A stretch of 64,000 nucleotides of DNA from Bacteroidota bacterium. Its GTDB lineage: Bacteria; Bacteroidota; Bacteroidia; Cytophagales; Cytophagaceae. This document shows, in pieces, positions 16,911-27,280 of the stretch. How positions within the stretch are numbered: the stretch's first letter is position 1; the number at the start of each line of letters is the position of its first letter. Location of the stretch: contig JAEVZS010000032.1 of the NCBI GenBank assembly GCA_023392125.1, forward strand, positions 18,412 to 82,411. Reading direction: 5' to 3'. Under the pieces are notes generated by a model. It had not been told where the DNA came from and ran no database searches. It saw only the letters and a list, made by a program, of their open reading frames with translations. The translations under genes and the position numbers were made by a program.

Positions 16911-18890
16911 TTATTTTTTTATAATTATCCTCTCAGTAAAGCTATTGTTCCGAGCATCCTTAATATGTACAAAATACACACCTCCCTGGAGATTTTCAAC
17001 AGATACTTCCACCTTTCCTTCTGTCAGCCTGGTCTGTATCAATGTTTTTCCTGTGAGATCTTTCAGCTCAAGCTGACCATTTTGTATGGATTCTGATTGA
17101 ATTGAAATAGTTCCAGAGCTTGCCGGATTAGGATAAACATTTATTTCCATGCGGTTGCCAGTACGCTCCCAAACGCTGGTGGTAATTTCTGGTTTCCATA
17201 TCTTAAAGTTTCCGGATGCATGAAGCAGAGCCAGCATATGCAGCAATCCGTCATAATAGCGGTATTGACCGGTTGGCAACGCCTGATTATACAATCTGTC
17301 CACAAAATTCCAGGCCTGGCTGTTGTTTGAGGCAAGTGTTCCCGCCCCGTTCATAGCATATAAGCCGCTGGATGTATGTGTACCATTGGTCGGTGTTCCA
17401 TCCTGATGATAAAGAGCAGGATAGTTGGCCCCCTGACTGTTAAAGAACGTTAAAAGTTTATCAACCTGAGCCGAATGCCAGGAATTGCCAAACCAGTGCG
17501 CGTCCATCGCGATGTTGCCGATGACTCTCCATGAGTCGTACGCAAAATTCACAGAATTTTCATTAAAATTTACAGCCCGGGGAGCACCGTCAAAGGTCAT
17601 ATAATCGGTAACGAGGCCGGTTTGCGGATGCATGGCTCTCAGAAAATACGCCCTGCTCGTATCGGCCGCGTCGGCCCAGAACCGATTGTCGGCATCGGCC
17701 CAGAATGACCAGAGCTTGTAAAATGCCGGCAAATGGTAGGATGGATCGGAGAAATCCGCCAGATCACCCCGAGGTACAAAAACGACCTGCTTTCTGTTTT
17801 TGTCAAACATATTACGAAGCTGATCGACCACTCCGCCGTTTCTGGATTCAAGATTCAGCATATCGTGCAATAGCTGCTGAGCTTCGGCTTCATAATCAAA
17901 TATTCCGCTCCCCTTGCCCCAGCGGTGCGCTGCAAAAAACAGGGACATGGCCATATATTTCTCTCCATCCGGCGCACTATTGGGATCCATGATACCATAA
18001 GGAGGGGCCGCCTCCACCTGCCAGGCAAAATAGCCCTGCCTCGGTCCGGATTGATGCTGCATATAGGATTTGGCAAATTTCCAAAGCCTGTCAAATTCTT
18101 CTTTCTTATCCAACTGTACGGCGACCATCATACCGTAGGATATGCCTTCGGACCGAACGTCATTGCTGGCAATATCCTTGATAAAAGCCATATCAGGTAC
18201 GACTTCAAAGTAAACCGCTTCAGTGGATGCATTTCCATGAAAAAGCTGCTGAAAAGCAGCATCGACTTTATTATTTATTGCGGACTCTGATTTGCCCATT
18301 TCCAGAAACATGTTTCTGTACACATCGGTATAGTAGGCTCCTTCAGCCGGCGGTACAGGAGTACCCAGCTCTGTATCCTGAACCACTTCCAGTGAAAAAT
18401 CATCAAAATAGTAATTGGCAGCCGCTGCTCCTGCAAAAATATTGAAACGTAAAGCGCCTTCACCCTCTACATCTGAGGTATAGATCATTTCGATATATCT
18501 CCAGCCGGTGCTCAGACTAAAATCGGAGCCCGTGCGGTACCCATAGGAAGGCGGGCCATCCTGGGCGGCCACATGTATGGAAACATCCCGGTCCGCTTTG
18601 GCATAAAAACCAAGGATGTATTTGACGCCGTTTTCTGCTGCCCAGTTGCTTGGCGCATTTAGCTGAATCTGATAATTGCTGGATGCTGCCTGGGTAACCT
18701 GTATGTGCGCAGCACTGGAGCCGGTACGGGCTTCGGAAGACAAATAATCGATAACCGCCAGTCCGTCCGGTGTCTGGAAACCCCACCAGTCCTGCCCGTT
18801 CTCAAAACCGGGATTAGAAAAAATGTTCGCCGCCTTCAGGCTCTGAAATGCCAGCAGGAAGACGAGGCTGAATAGATATCTGTTCTTCAT
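16911..18890 (-). CDS. Secreted GH8 glycoside hydrolase with CBM4/9-like domain and T9SS tail
   Basis: 659 residues: signal peptide (1-20, ending SLKAA); a CBM_4_9-like beta-sandwich (about 21-170, NPGFENGQDWWGF to YYFDDFSLEVV); a GH8 catalytic domain (about 185-560) with NDVRSEGISYGMM, where Glu248 is the expected general acid, and SAPDGEKY and DPSYHLPAFY blocks; and a type A sorting domain (about 580-659, INVYPNPASSGTISI, ends ERIIIKK). GH8 members act on xylan, xylo-oligosaccharides, cellulose or chitosan. The close match to the second GH8 domain at 42532-45837, which sits with a deacetylase and an esterase, favours xylan. It is monocistronic with its own terminator. Confidence 0.9.
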   Translation of the reverse strand: MKNRYLFSLVFLLAFQSLKAANIFSNPGFENGQDWWGFQTPDGLAVIDYLSSEARTGSSAAHIQVTQAASSNYQIQLNAPSNWAAENGVKYILGFYAKADRDVSIHVAAQDGPPSYGYRTGSDFSLSTGWRYIEMIYTSDVEGEGALRFNIFAGAAAANYYFDDFSLEVVQDTELGTPVPPAEGAYYTDVYRNMFLEMGKSESAINNKVDAAFQQLFHGNASTEAVYFEVVPDMAFIKDIASNDVRSEGISYGMMVAVQLDKKEEFDRLWKFAKSYMQHQSGPRQGYFAWQVEAAPPYGIMDPNSAPDGEKYMAMSLFFAAHRWGKGSGIFDYEAEAQQLLHDMLNLESRNGGVVDQLRNMFDKNRKQVVFVPRGDLADFSDPSYHLPAFYKLWSFWADADNRFWADAADTSRAYFLRAMHPQTGLVTDYMTFDGAPRAVNFNENSVNFAYDSWRVIGNIAMDAHWFGNSWHSAQVDKLLTFFNSQGANYPALYHQDGTPTNGTHTSSGLYAMNGAGTLASNNSQAWNFVDRLYNQALPTGQYRYYDGLLHMLALLHASGNFKIWKPEITTSVWERTGNRMEINVYPNPASSGTISIQSESIQNGQLELKDLTGKTLIQTRLTEGKVEVSVENLQGGVYFVHIKDARNNSFTERIIIKK

Positions 18891-19260
18891 AATAGTTTAG
18901 CTTTTAGCCAGCTAAAGTAAAAATAAAGCCGGAAGAATTAAAATAGAAATAATGCTTATTATGAAGAAAATAACCGCTTAAAAGAAATCAGTCACTTTTC
19001 TCCCTCTACGACCCGGGGTGCCCGGATAATTATTAACCTTGCGGCTTCAGGTCCGCCTTGCTCTGACAGCAAATAACGGCCTGAGGTCTTAACCTTTCCG
19101 GGGGGATGCAACAATAGATAAAACTCCATTTCGGTTGGTATTTCGATCAGCTTAATGCATTTCGAGTGAAAGAATAATCACCCTAAGAAGAGGCTTTCAA
19201 TCTTCTCATTATCAGAAATATTAATACGATACCACCGGTTTTTCTGCCAATACATCCATT
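18891..19260. other. Intergenic region without recognised content
   Basis: No open frame with coding character and no strong repeat. It holds the GH8 promoter on its left side and the 3' flank of the PAS-LuxR gene on its right. Confidence 0.5.
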
Positions 19261-20088
19261 TTAAATAATTCCGATGCTCATGGCTTTTTTTAGTAATTCT
19301 CCTGAACGCCTGACATTCATTTTTTGAAGCATATTTTTTCTATGCTTGTATACGGTATGATCACTTATGAATAATGTTTCGGCAATTTCTTTACTTGAAT
19401 ATCCCTGACTCATCAGATTGATTATTTCCCGCTCTCTGTGAGACAAGGGATTGTATATATGCTCGTAATCGAATCTCTTCTTAAAGATATTCTGATATAC
19501 ACCCTGATTATCTTTTAATGAAATGGTCATAACAATAGAATTGTCTTGTTTAAAATCGTGAATCTCGGTTACCTGCTTTAGTATAAGCTGAGGATTACCC
19601 GATCTGCTACAATTCAAAACTGTGATCTGGTGAAGATACCAGCGTGTAGTTCCGTCTTTATGCTTGAACAGGGTACAATATGATATTTTTATATCTTCAG
19701 ATCGTCGAAGTCTGCTGTATTGGTCTATTGTATCAAACATTAAGGGAAATATGTGCTCCAGAACGATATGGAGCTGATGTTCCGGAAACAGGGACACGGT
19801 TTTTACGAAACCACTATGGTAAAATTCGTTGGGATGATATCCAAGCATATTTTGGATATTATCACTTACGTATACATATTTTTTACTGGTAATATCAATT
19901 ATGCAAACGATACTGGGAGTCCAGGCGGCAAGTGATCTGAACTGAGGGTAGTTTATCAGACTGTCTATGTCTTCCGGTGATAACTGTTGTGATGGAATGT
20001 ATTTTTCGATAATCCGGCATGCGATCTTGTAATATTCAATATTACTTTTAGCCTTTATAATGCTTCTCATGAGAAATGACGTAAACAA
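19261..20088 (-). CDS. PAS-LuxR family transcriptional regulator
   Basis: 275 residues. A PAS-fold sensor (about 55-180, TPSIVCIIDITSKKYVYVSDNIQNMLGYHP, then FKHKDGTTRWYLHQITVL) precedes a LuxR/GerE HTH (about 213-270, LSHREREIINLMSQGYSSKEIAE, recognition helix SDHTVYKHRKNMLQK). No receiver domain is present, so input should be a ligand or cofactor bound by the PAS domain, or a partner protein. It stands alone between the GH8 gene and an MFS transporter, separated by nearly 300 bp on each side. Its targets cannot be told from the sequence. Confidence 0.85.
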   Translation of the reverse strand: MFTSFLMRSIIKAKSNIEYYKIACRIIEKYIPSQQLSPEDIDSLINYPQFRSLAAWTPSIVCIIDITSKKYVYVSDNIQNMLGYHPNEFYHSGFVKTVSLFPEHQLHIVLEHIFPLMFDTIDQYSRLRRSEDIKISYCTLFKHKDGTTRWYLHQITVLNCSRSGNPQLILKQVTEIHDFKQDNSIVMTISLKDNQGVYQNIFKKRFDYEHIYNPLSHREREIINLMSQGYSSKEIAETLFISDHTVYKHRKNMLQKMNVRRSGELLKKAMSIGII

Positions 20089-20382
20089 TATGTACGAACG
20101 GGATCTATTGCTGAGACAATAACTGATTTATTTTCCTGGAAAAAAGAACAGAGGCTGCTTCATAATTCAGCTCTATTCTGATTATGGAAATATAGCTCAC
20201 TTTTATCAAAAACTTCTGCGCACCAGAAAAAAAATTGTTTTATACTGATTAGAACTATGAGGTCTGAAGCTGTTGTATTCCTGTCTCCAGGCCTGTAAAT
20301 TTAATTATTCCGGTATCAGCCATATGTTTAGAACCTGGCATTTTATTTCCGTTAGCTGAATTCATGTTTAGCGAAAAGTGCC

Positions 20383-21795
20383 TCATGCTCTTTTTTTGCT
20401 AAACACATTATTCAGTATCAGCTCATTTTTGATTTCTCCGATTACTTTCTTCTGATGCACTTCTCCTTTTTCTCTAACATGAGAGAGTTTCTTTAATGCC
20501 AGTATCCCTATTATAAAGGAAAAAAGGAAGAAGAAATCCCATTGCTGAAAATTCAGCGTATGTAATATAAAACCTCCGTCAGGTGTTTTCCATTCAAAAT
20601 TCCAGGCAAATTCCCGACTGGCAAAGAAGTCGACAAAATACCCTCCTATAATAGGAGCTATACCGGCAAACAAGGCATTCATCATGCCTCGTACAGTAAG
20701 ATAGACAACAGCATCGCCCTTACCAGGAGCCAGTTTAATACCTATATTGCCTATGGAAAGGTTTATTCCTGCAGAAGATACTCCTATTAAAGCATAAATA
20801 ATTACAAGCAGAGGCAGGGTAAACATATGCTTTTCAGGCATAGTCGTAAAGGTAAAGGCCAGGATACAGCACAAATAAACAGGTCCGCATATTTTCAATA
20901 TTGTTTTATTGCTATATCTGTCCGAATACCTTCCCCAAACTCTTATAAAGAGGATATTGGTTATCTGGCTGAGTATGCCAAAGCCCACTACATACGACAG
21001 CGGATAATTCAGCATCTTTAATAAATAGACACTAAAGAAAGGAGCCGCCAGGTTTATCCCAAAAGCCCAAATTGCGTTAAATATTAGTAAATTCCTGAAA
21101 TTTATATCCTTAAACGGATTTTTAAACAATCTCATAAAATTAGTACCCATTACGGTCATTTTTGGCTCGGGAACACGTGAGATCACATAAGCCCCATAAA
21201 GTCCTGCCAATCCTCCGATGAAAAACATTCCGGAGTAAGCATGCATTTCAAAATGTGCAAAATCTGATTTAACAAAATCCAGCAATATTGCACATGACAA
21301 ACTTAACACGACATTCAATATCTGTATTAACCGGCTCCTTCCGGAAAAATACGTTCCCAGCCGGTTTTCGGGAACCAGGTCTTTCATCCAGGAGTTCCAG
21401 CTGCATCCGCTAATCGCTCCCATCGCATAATGAAAGAAAAGAAGACAAAGCAGCAGGGTTAGTCCTGTGGAAGGGGTAAACAGAAAAGGAATAAGACTGA
21501 TTACAAGCAAGATTACTCTCCCAAATACAGAAGAAGACACCGATAATTTTCGTCTGTTTCCCGAAAGGAAAATCAGATAAATAGCTGCTAATTGAAATAA
21601 ATTGGCAAGAGGAGGCATAGAGGCCAGCAAACCAATCTGAAAGTTGGAGGCTCCCAACTGCATCGCATAAGCAATCAGAAAAGCTCCTCCTGTAAGGGTA
21701 GCCATGGCTTCTGACATCAGGCCATCTTTTACAACAAGCTTTAATCCTTTATCAACCTGGTTTTCAGTAAGATTTTCAGAGGGAGCAAATTTCAT
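20383..21795 (-). CDS. MFS transporter
   Basis: 470 residues with about 12 hydrophobic helices in two halves, typical of the major facilitator superfamily. The N-terminal part (LVVKDGLMSEAMATLTGGAFL, GASNFQIGLLASMPPL) and the NRLGTYFSGRSRLIQ loop resemble the MFS members often annotated in Bacteroidota near glycan genes. Substrate unknown. It stands alone; the next gene on the same strand starts 310 bp away. Confidence 0.85.
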   Translation of the reverse strand: MKFAPSENLTENQVDKGLKLVVKDGLMSEAMATLTGGAFLIAYAMQLGASNFQIGLLASMPPLANLFQLAAIYLIFLSGNRRKLSVSSSVFGRVILLVISLIPFLFTPSTGLTLLLCLLFFHYAMGAISGCSWNSWMKDLVPENRLGTYFSGRSRLIQILNVVLSLSCAILLDFVKSDFAHFEMHAYSGMFFIGGLAGLYGAYVISRVPEPKMTVMGTNFMRLFKNPFKDINFRNLLIFNAIWAFGINLAAPFFSVYLLKMLNYPLSYVVGFGILSQITNILFIRVWGRYSDRYSNKTILKICGPVYLCCILAFTFTTMPEKHMFTLPLLVIIYALIGVSSAGINLSIGNIGIKLAPGKGDAVVYLTVRGMMNALFAGIAPIIGGYFVDFFASREFAWNFEWKTPDGGFILHTLNFQQWDFFFLFSFIIGILALKKLSHVREKGEVHQKKVIGEIKNELILNNVFSKKRA

Positions 21796-22104
21796 CAGAA
21801 AGAAGAATCAGTAGTAAGTTCTGATTGAATACAATCGGGATGAGAAATCCGTTCCCTTTCTGCTATTCAACCTGATATAGAAAAAGTAATATTTTAATAA
21901 AAGGAAAACGTTGTAGAAAAACAAAAAAAGGCCCTAAAAAACACAATTTATCTAAATACAAATCAGCAAATACAAGTCCCCCGACATAAAGCCACCCTTC
22001 AAATTATACAATTTTCACTTTATCAGCATACAGTTCCCGGCATATCATATATGCTTGTGCAGACTGCTGGTTCAGACGCTCTTCATCAAATCAGAAGGCT
22101 AAGT
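21796..22104. other. Intergenic region without recognised content
   Basis: About 310 bp, AT-rich, between two minus-strand transporters. It should hold the promoter of the gene starting at 21795. No repeat or RNA gene was seen. Confidence 0.45.
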
Positions 22105-23304
22105 CTACTGGTTGCTTTTTGCTTTTCGTATTGAAAGGAAGTAGAGCACCATCAATATTATTGCCGCAAGTACAAAAACTTTTGTGATCACCTCAAGACC
22201 TAACCCCCGGGAAAGCCATCCCGCAAAAGCCGGCAACAACGATGCGCCCAACATGGCAGCGGAGATCTGGGTACCGATGGCCGTAGCGGCATGCTCTTTC
22301 CCCACTGTTTTCGGAGTCACTGCAATGAGGCTCGGAAATACAGGCGCATTTGCCAATCCTATTATCATAATTCCGGCGAGGGTAAAAAAATTACCGATGT
22401 TGAGCATCACCAGAAAGGCACCTGTCACTATACCTGTCAGAGCAACCTTTAATGCATGATTTACCGAAATTCTGGTAAGCAGGATTCCGGAAAGCATCCT
22501 TCCCACTGTCAGACTGCCCCAATATGCGCTCGTCCAGAGTCCGGCCTCCTCATCGATCATCCCTCTTGATTTGGTAAGTATAGTAAAAATCCATTGTCCG
22601 AAACCCTGTTCAAATCCGGTATAAAGAAAAAAGATCAATATGTTAATCCAGACAACAGGCAGCTTCATTGTTTGCAGATATTCTGCTCCCGGGCGACGCT
22701 CCTCTTCTTCATGGGATGAAACCTGCCAGCTGTTCCGGCTATACAGAAACAGTACGGATAGCGCTATCTGAATGACTGCTACAATAATGTATCCATCGAA
22801 CCATTGAAAACCACCGGCAAGCAAGAAAGTAACCAGAAGAGGCCCAAGTGTTGCCCCCACGCCGTAAAAAGCATGAAGCCAGTTTAACGTGCTTGCACTG
22901 AAGCGGGAAGCTGCGAATGTATTAATGGATGAGTCAATCGCTCCCCCGCCCGCCCCCAGGCAGAACGAAGCCATGATCGCAAAATACCAGTAACTGGTGA
23001 AAGCATACACCAACAAGCTCAATCCTGTCAGAAGACAGCTTACTATCAGAAGCACTCCCAGGGAAATTATGTTGAGAATCTTGCCGCTGGTACTGCTGGT
23101 GGACAGATACCCTGCGGTAAAGCAAACCAGCAGGATTCCGAGGGCATCAAGTGGTACATGAAACCTGGAGCTCATGAAAGGCCATGCTATTCCAAGCAGG
23201 CCATCCGGGAGTCCAAGACTGATAAAGGCGAGATACATTACCAGTATCAGAAAAAATGATTTGTTTCCTTTTCGCAGTGTATTCATATAATCAGACAGAG
23301 CCAT
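22105..23304 (-). CDS. MFS transporter, fucose-permease-like
   Basis: 399 residues and about 12 hydrophobic helices. LVMYLAFISLGLPDGLLGIAWP near the start and WLHAFYGVGATLGPLLVTF around the fourth and fifth helices are typical of sugar:proton symporters of the FucP-like MFS branch. It is transcribed away from the SLC13 gene at 23546, with a 240-bp divergent intergenic region containing an AT-rich near-palindrome around 23470-23495. Substrate is not determinable, sugar import being the most likely. Confidence 0.8.
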   Translation of the reverse strand: MALSDYMNTLRKGNKSFFLILVMYLAFISLGLPDGLLGIAWPFMSSRFHVPLDALGILLVCFTAGYLSTSSTSGKILNIISLGVLLIVSCLLTGLSLLVYAFTSYWYFAIMASFCLGAGGGAIDSSINTFAASRFSASTLNWLHAFYGVGATLGPLLVTFLLAGGFQWFDGYIIVAVIQIALSVLFLYSRNSWQVSSHEEEERRPGAEYLQTMKLPVVWINILIFFLYTGFEQGFGQWIFTILTKSRGMIDEEAGLWTSAYWGSLTVGRMLSGILLTRISVNHALKVALTGIVTGAFLVMLNIGNFFTLAGIMIIGLANAPVFPSLIAVTPKTVGKEHAATAIGTQISAAMLGASLLPAFAGWLSRGLGLEVITKVFVLAAIILMVLYFLSIRKAKSNQ

Positions 23305-23545
23305 TATGTAATCCGGAATTTAGGGAAGAATGTTCAGTAATACATCTGCATTGCTCAAAAATCAGCTAAAAATATATCCGTTTCAGACACTATAGCATTC
23401 GGCTGAGTCTGTAAATACTCTTTGCATGAACTATTTTTCTTTCATTTTTAAATTCACTATAAAAAAAGTATTCTCTATAGAGTTTATAGAATAAATTTTC
23501 AAAACATTATCAAACAAACTAAAATTATACGCCCCTCTTAGCTTT

Positions 23546-25306
23546 ATGGAAATCGCAATTGTATTAGGCTTATTAGGACTCGTTCTGGTTCTTTTTGCCA
23601 CAGAAAAACTTTCAGTCGATGTAATCACGGGTATTATGCTCGTCACGCTGATTCTTACCAACATTATCACACCGGAAGAGGCCTTTGCCGGTTTCAGCAG
23701 TGATTTTATTTTTATGCTTGCCTCCATTTTTGTAATCAGCGGAACCCTAATGGATAGCGGGGTTCTGGATGCCATAGGTGCAAGACTTGTTCGCCTGGTG
23801 AAGAAAAGAAAAAAAATGCTTTCTATCTCAACCATAATCGTGCCTGGTATGCTTTCAGCCTTTATGAACAACACGGCAATTACGGCCATTTTCATCGGCC
23901 CTTTTATGGGCATTGCAAAAAATCTGAATATAAGCCCCTCTAAAGTACTGATGCCGCTGGCATTCACGTCAATTGTAGGCGGCACAATTACCCTGATCGG
24001 AACATCAACCAACATTGCAGTCAGCGGAGCGCTTCCCAACTATGGCATTGAAGCGCTCAGCATGTTTGAATTTACCCAGATAGGGCTTATTCTGTTTGGC
24101 GCTTATACTATATATATGATCGTGTTTGGTGATCGTATCATGCCTGGCAGACAAAAAAGCGGAGCCGAAGAAGATTCCGACCTGCGGGAATATCTGAGTG
24201 AAGTACATATAGCTGCTGACAGCAGGCTGATAGGACAACCGGTACTGAGTTCCAGGCTGGAAAAGAAAAACCTGAATGTATTAAAAGTAATACGGGGAGA
24301 CAAAACATTTGCCCCCGGCAAAAACGACACGATTCAGGCCGAGGATCTGTTGCTGGTACAGGCTAACAGCAAGGATCTGATCAGGCTGAAAGAAAGCAAT
24401 TCTATTGCTATTAAAGCAGATGCAATAGCCACTAAAAACGGTAACGGGATCAATGGCCTACAAATCGCTGAAATTCTTATCACTCCGGGGAGCGTGTTTA
24501 CCAAAAAAGATATCAAGGAGCCCGATATGGATTCCATGTTCAATATTGAGCTCCTGGGTTTGCACCGCATGAATCATAAACTTGATCAACGGCTGGAGGA
24601 AGTTTGTCTTAATACCGGTGATATGCTCCTCGTACAAGGTCATCGCAAAAGCATCAAGGCACTGAATCAGTCCAGAGATTTTCTGGTCGTTGATGAATAC
24701 AAGCCCAATCTTTTTAAAGAACGGAAAGGATATATTACACTGGCAATCTTTATGGCTGCTATTCTGGCAGGCAGCCTGAAAATCGTTGCATTGCCTGTAG
24801 CATACGTAATCGGGGTACTTTTGATTATACTTCTCCGCATCACTACTCCCGAACGTGCCTATCAGCTGATAGACTGGCGCATGCTGATTCTGATCGCGGG
24901 TATGACTGCCTTTGGCTCGGCCATGGAAAAATCCGGAGCATCCGAATTTCTCGCTACCAAGATTGTTCAGGTATTTAAACCCATCGGAGTGATTCCCATA
25001 TTGGCGGCTTTTGTTGTATTGGTAGTTATACTGACCCAGCCGATGTCCAATGCTGCCGCTGCCCTGGTAGTACTTCCGGTAGCTATTGCCACCGCTCAGC
25101 AGCTGGCTGTCAATCCCAAAACTTTTGCCATATGTATAATGCTGGGAGCATCGGTATCCCTGGTCACGCCGCTCGAACCCTCGAGTGTGCTGGTCTATGG
25201 ACTGGGAAAATATAAATTTAAAGATTTTGTCCTCATAGGCGGCCCGATTACTTTAATCCTGATCGCCCTGATAGTCGGTCTGGTACCTGTATTCTGGCCA
25301 CTGTAA
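23546..25306 (+). CDS. SLC13/DASS-family anion permease with internal RCK_C domains
   Basis: 586 residues. Two membrane halves (about 1-205 and 395-586) flank a soluble centre with two TrkA-C (RCK_C) like domains (about 210-380, LSEVHIAADSRLIGQPVLSS and IKEPDMDSMFNIELLGLHRM). The membrane halves carry the CitMHS/ArsB-type signatures MNNTAITAIFIGP and TSIVGGTITLIGTSTN. This layout is that of divalent anion symporters such as sulfate or dicarboxylate carriers. A close paralog lies at 29782-31545 on the other strand. The exact ion is unknown. Confidence 0.88.
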   Translation: MEIAIVLGLLGLVLVLFATEKLSVDVITGIMLVTLILTNIITPEEAFAGFSSDFIFMLASIFVISGTLMDSGVLDAIGARLVRLVKKRKKMLSISTIIVPGMLSAFMNNTAITAIFIGPFMGIAKNLNISPSKVLMPLAFTSIVGGTITLIGTSTNIAVSGALPNYGIEALSMFEFTQIGLILFGAYTIYMIVFGDRIMPGRQKSGAEEDSDLREYLSEVHIAADSRLIGQPVLSSRLEKKNLNVLKVIRGDKTFAPGKNDTIQAEDLLLVQANSKDLIRLKESNSIAIKADAIATKNGNGINGLQIAEILITPGSVFTKKDIKEPDMDSMFNIELLGLHRMNHKLDQRLEEVCLNTGDMLLVQGHRKSIKALNQSRDFLVVDEYKPNLFKERKGYITLAIFMAAILAGSLKIVALPVAYVIGVLLIILLRITTPERAYQLIDWRMLILIAGMTAFGSAMEKSGASEFLATKIVQVFKPIGVIPILAAFVVLVVILTQPMSNAAAALVVLPVAIATAQQLAVNPKTFAICIMLGASVSLVTPLEPSSVLVYGLGKYKFKDFVLIGGPITLILIALIVGLVPVFWPL

Positions 25307-25401
25307 AATGTGCCAGGCAATTTTCCCCTTACTGTTTCCCCATGTTCCAAATCCGGCAGATGCTTATCTGACCGGGTTTGCTTTTTACAGGAACAGGGAG
25401 C

Positions 25402-25836
25402 TTATATTTTGGGTATCAGCTCTCTCAGCATTACTCCGGTCTTTCCGCCTGCCACGTCGCTCAGCGTATAATTGTCCAGAAAACGTATAAATTCCTTATA
25501 GGCATTACTCAGAGCATATTTCAGCAGGCAGCTTCCCTGCAGGATGCATTCTCTCTGCTCGCAATCAATGACGCAGTCACTCTGCTCCATCAAAAGTATC
25601 AACTGTCCTATCCTGTACTCTTCCGGCGGTCCGGCCAGGCTCAGCCCGCCCCCTTTGCCTCTCCGTGCCTTCAGGATTTTATGATTCGAAAGAAACTGAA
25701 CCACTTTTACCAGATGATTCCGGGATATCTTAAATGTTTCTGACAATTCGCTGATAGTTGCCGCCGGCTCATCAGGCTTATGCGCAAGATACATCAGGAT
25801 ACGTAAACCATAATCGGTAAACTGGTTCAGCTTCAT
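25402..25836 (-). CDS. nsrR: Rrf2-family repressor, NsrR-like nitric oxide sensor
   Basis: 144 residues. N-terminal winged helix (MKLNQFTDYGLRILMYLAH, SRNHLVKVVQFLSNHKILKARRGKGGGL) and a cluster of cysteines C88, C92, C97 and C103 in CVIDCEQRECILQGSC, of which the last three match the iron-sulfur ligands of NsrR. NO damages the cluster and releases the repressor from DNA. It lies 21 bp downstream of the flavohaemoglobin gene on the same strand, and an NsrR-type operator stands in front of that gene, so the pair forms an autoregulated NO-detoxification operon. Assignment rests on cysteine spacing, context and operator. Confidence 0.88.
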   Translation of the reverse strand: MKLNQFTDYGLRILMYLAHKPDEPAATISELSETFKISRNHLVKVVQFLSNHKILKARRGKGGGLSLAGPPEEYRIGQLILLMEQSDCVIDCEQRECILQGSCLLKYALSNAYKEFIRFLDNYTLSDVAGGKTGVMLRELIPKI

Positions 25837-25857
25837 AGAGTAATTTTTTGTTGAAAA

Positions 25858-27063
25858 TCAATTCAGAGAAAGAATATGCGGCCCAAATTCTTCATAGAAA
25901 ATAGCTTCAGATTTTACCCCTCTCGACTTTAAATCGGAATACTGCTTTCTTATAAACGCAGAAGGCCCGCAAATATAAAAAGAAGCTTCCGGACTTATGA
26001 CATCCTGCGGAAGTCTGGCTATATCCACAATACCCTCCTCTACCTGATTTCCGGTTCCTGCGGCTTCATAAAAAACAAACTTTTTCATCCTGCCATACTC
26101 CAGACGATACTTTTCAAGCAGATCATCAAAGGCATGCACATCACAATTCCGGCAGCCGTGGATCCATACAATCTCTCTTTCCGTTCCTGCCTGAATGAGG
26201 GTTTCTACCATACTCAGCAAGGGTGTCTGTCCGATACCCCCGCTAATCAGCACTACCGGATTCGTCTGCAGGCAGTCCAGCACAAAATCACCGGCAGGAG
26301 CAGCCAGCTCTACCATGTCCCCTTCTGTGATCTTGTCGTGAAGATAATTGGAAATCATACCGGCCGGAGTACTGACATCGCCCCGTTCCCTTTTTACAGA
26401 GATCCGGTACCATGTTCCGTTTGACGCATTGGACAAGCTATACTGCCGTGCCTGAAAAAGACTGACAGAAGGCAGAAAAATATTGACACTTACATACTGC
26501 CCGGGAAGAAATGACGCTACTTTGCCTCCGTCTGCCGGATACAGATAGAAGGATGTTATTTCTTCAGACTCTTTTACCTTTTTCTTCACTATAAACGGCC
26601 GCCAGCCGCTCCATCCGCCTGACCTTGTGCTCTGTCCGGTATATAGACCGGCTTCGTAACTGATAAAAATATCTGCCAGCTGATTATAAGCGCTGGTCCA
26701 TGCAGCCAGCACTTCAGGAGTCGCAGCACTGCCCAGCACTTCTGAAATAGAAGCAATCAGGTGCTTGCCAACAATCGGATAATGTTCTGCACGAATATTC
26801 AGACTGGTATGCTTTTGTGCAATTTTGTTTACAGCCGGTAAAAGTACTGACGGGTTGTCTATGTTTTCTGCATAGGCAAGAACCGCCATGGCAAGAGCCT
26901 GCTGCTGTTTGCCATCATTTTGATTCCCCAAATTAAAAATGTTTTTCAGCTCCGGATTATGCTCAAACATGCGCTTGTAAAAATGAGTTGTCAGCGCAAG
27001 TCCACCTTCTTTTAAGACGGGCACGGTCGCCTTTACAATTGCTTTTTCTTCCTGTGTAATCAT
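25858..27063 (-). CDS. hmp: Flavohaemoprotein, nitric oxide dioxygenase
   Basis: 401 residues. Globin domain (1-137) with the residues of the well-studied enterobacterial Hmp at the same positions: Tyr29, Gln53, proximal His85, Tyr95 and Glu137. Then an FAD-binding domain (about 155-260, RQYSLSNA) and an NAD(P)-binding domain (GGIGQTPLLSM, YICGPSAFI). It converts NO with O2 and NAD(P)H to nitrate in the cytoplasm. First gene of a two-gene operon with the NsrR-like repressor; an operator lies 17-39 bp upstream of the start codon. Confidence 0.96.
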   Translation of the reverse strand: MITQEEKAIVKATVPVLKEGGLALTTHFYKRMFEHNPELKNIFNLGNQNDGKQQQALAMAVLAYAENIDNPSVLLPAVNKIAQKHTSLNIRAEHYPIVGKHLIASISEVLGSAATPEVLAAWTSAYNQLADIFISYEAGLYTGQSTRSGGWSGWRPFIVKKKVKESEEITSFYLYPADGGKVASFLPGQYVSVNIFLPSVSLFQARQYSLSNASNGTWYRISVKRERGDVSTPAGMISNYLHDKITEGDMVELAAPAGDFVLDCLQTNPVVLISGGIGQTPLLSMVETLIQAGTEREIVWIHGCRNCDVHAFDDLLEKYRLEYGRMKKFVFYEAAGTGNQVEEGIVDIARLPQDVISPEASFYICGPSAFIRKQYSDLKSRGVKSEAIFYEEFGPHILSLN

Positions 27064-27079
27064 ATTCTTTTAAGTTTTA

Positions 27080-27102
27080 AAGTTGTATTTAAAATGCAAC
27101 TT
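27080..27102. promoter_or_regulatory. NsrR operator in front of hmp
   Basis: AAGTTGTATTT-A-AAATGCAACTT is an 11-1-11 inverted repeat with a single C/T difference between arms. It agrees with the known NsrR consensus of AAGATGCATTT-type half sites. It sits inside a longer palindrome, AAGTTTTAAAGTTG (27072-27085) with CAACTTTAAAACTT (27097-27110). Confidence 0.85.
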
Positions 27103-27280
27103 TAAAACTTATATCAATGAGAGGCAATCAAAAAGGTGATTTATTTTACTGATATATATCAGTTTGTGCAGAAATATTCTCACCGGATCTCCGTCAGCTA
27201 CCTGTCGGCAAAATTGCCGGCTGAATCTGTTTTTTTACTATTTTAGCATATTCGTTTTTATCGATCTTAATCTGAATAGT

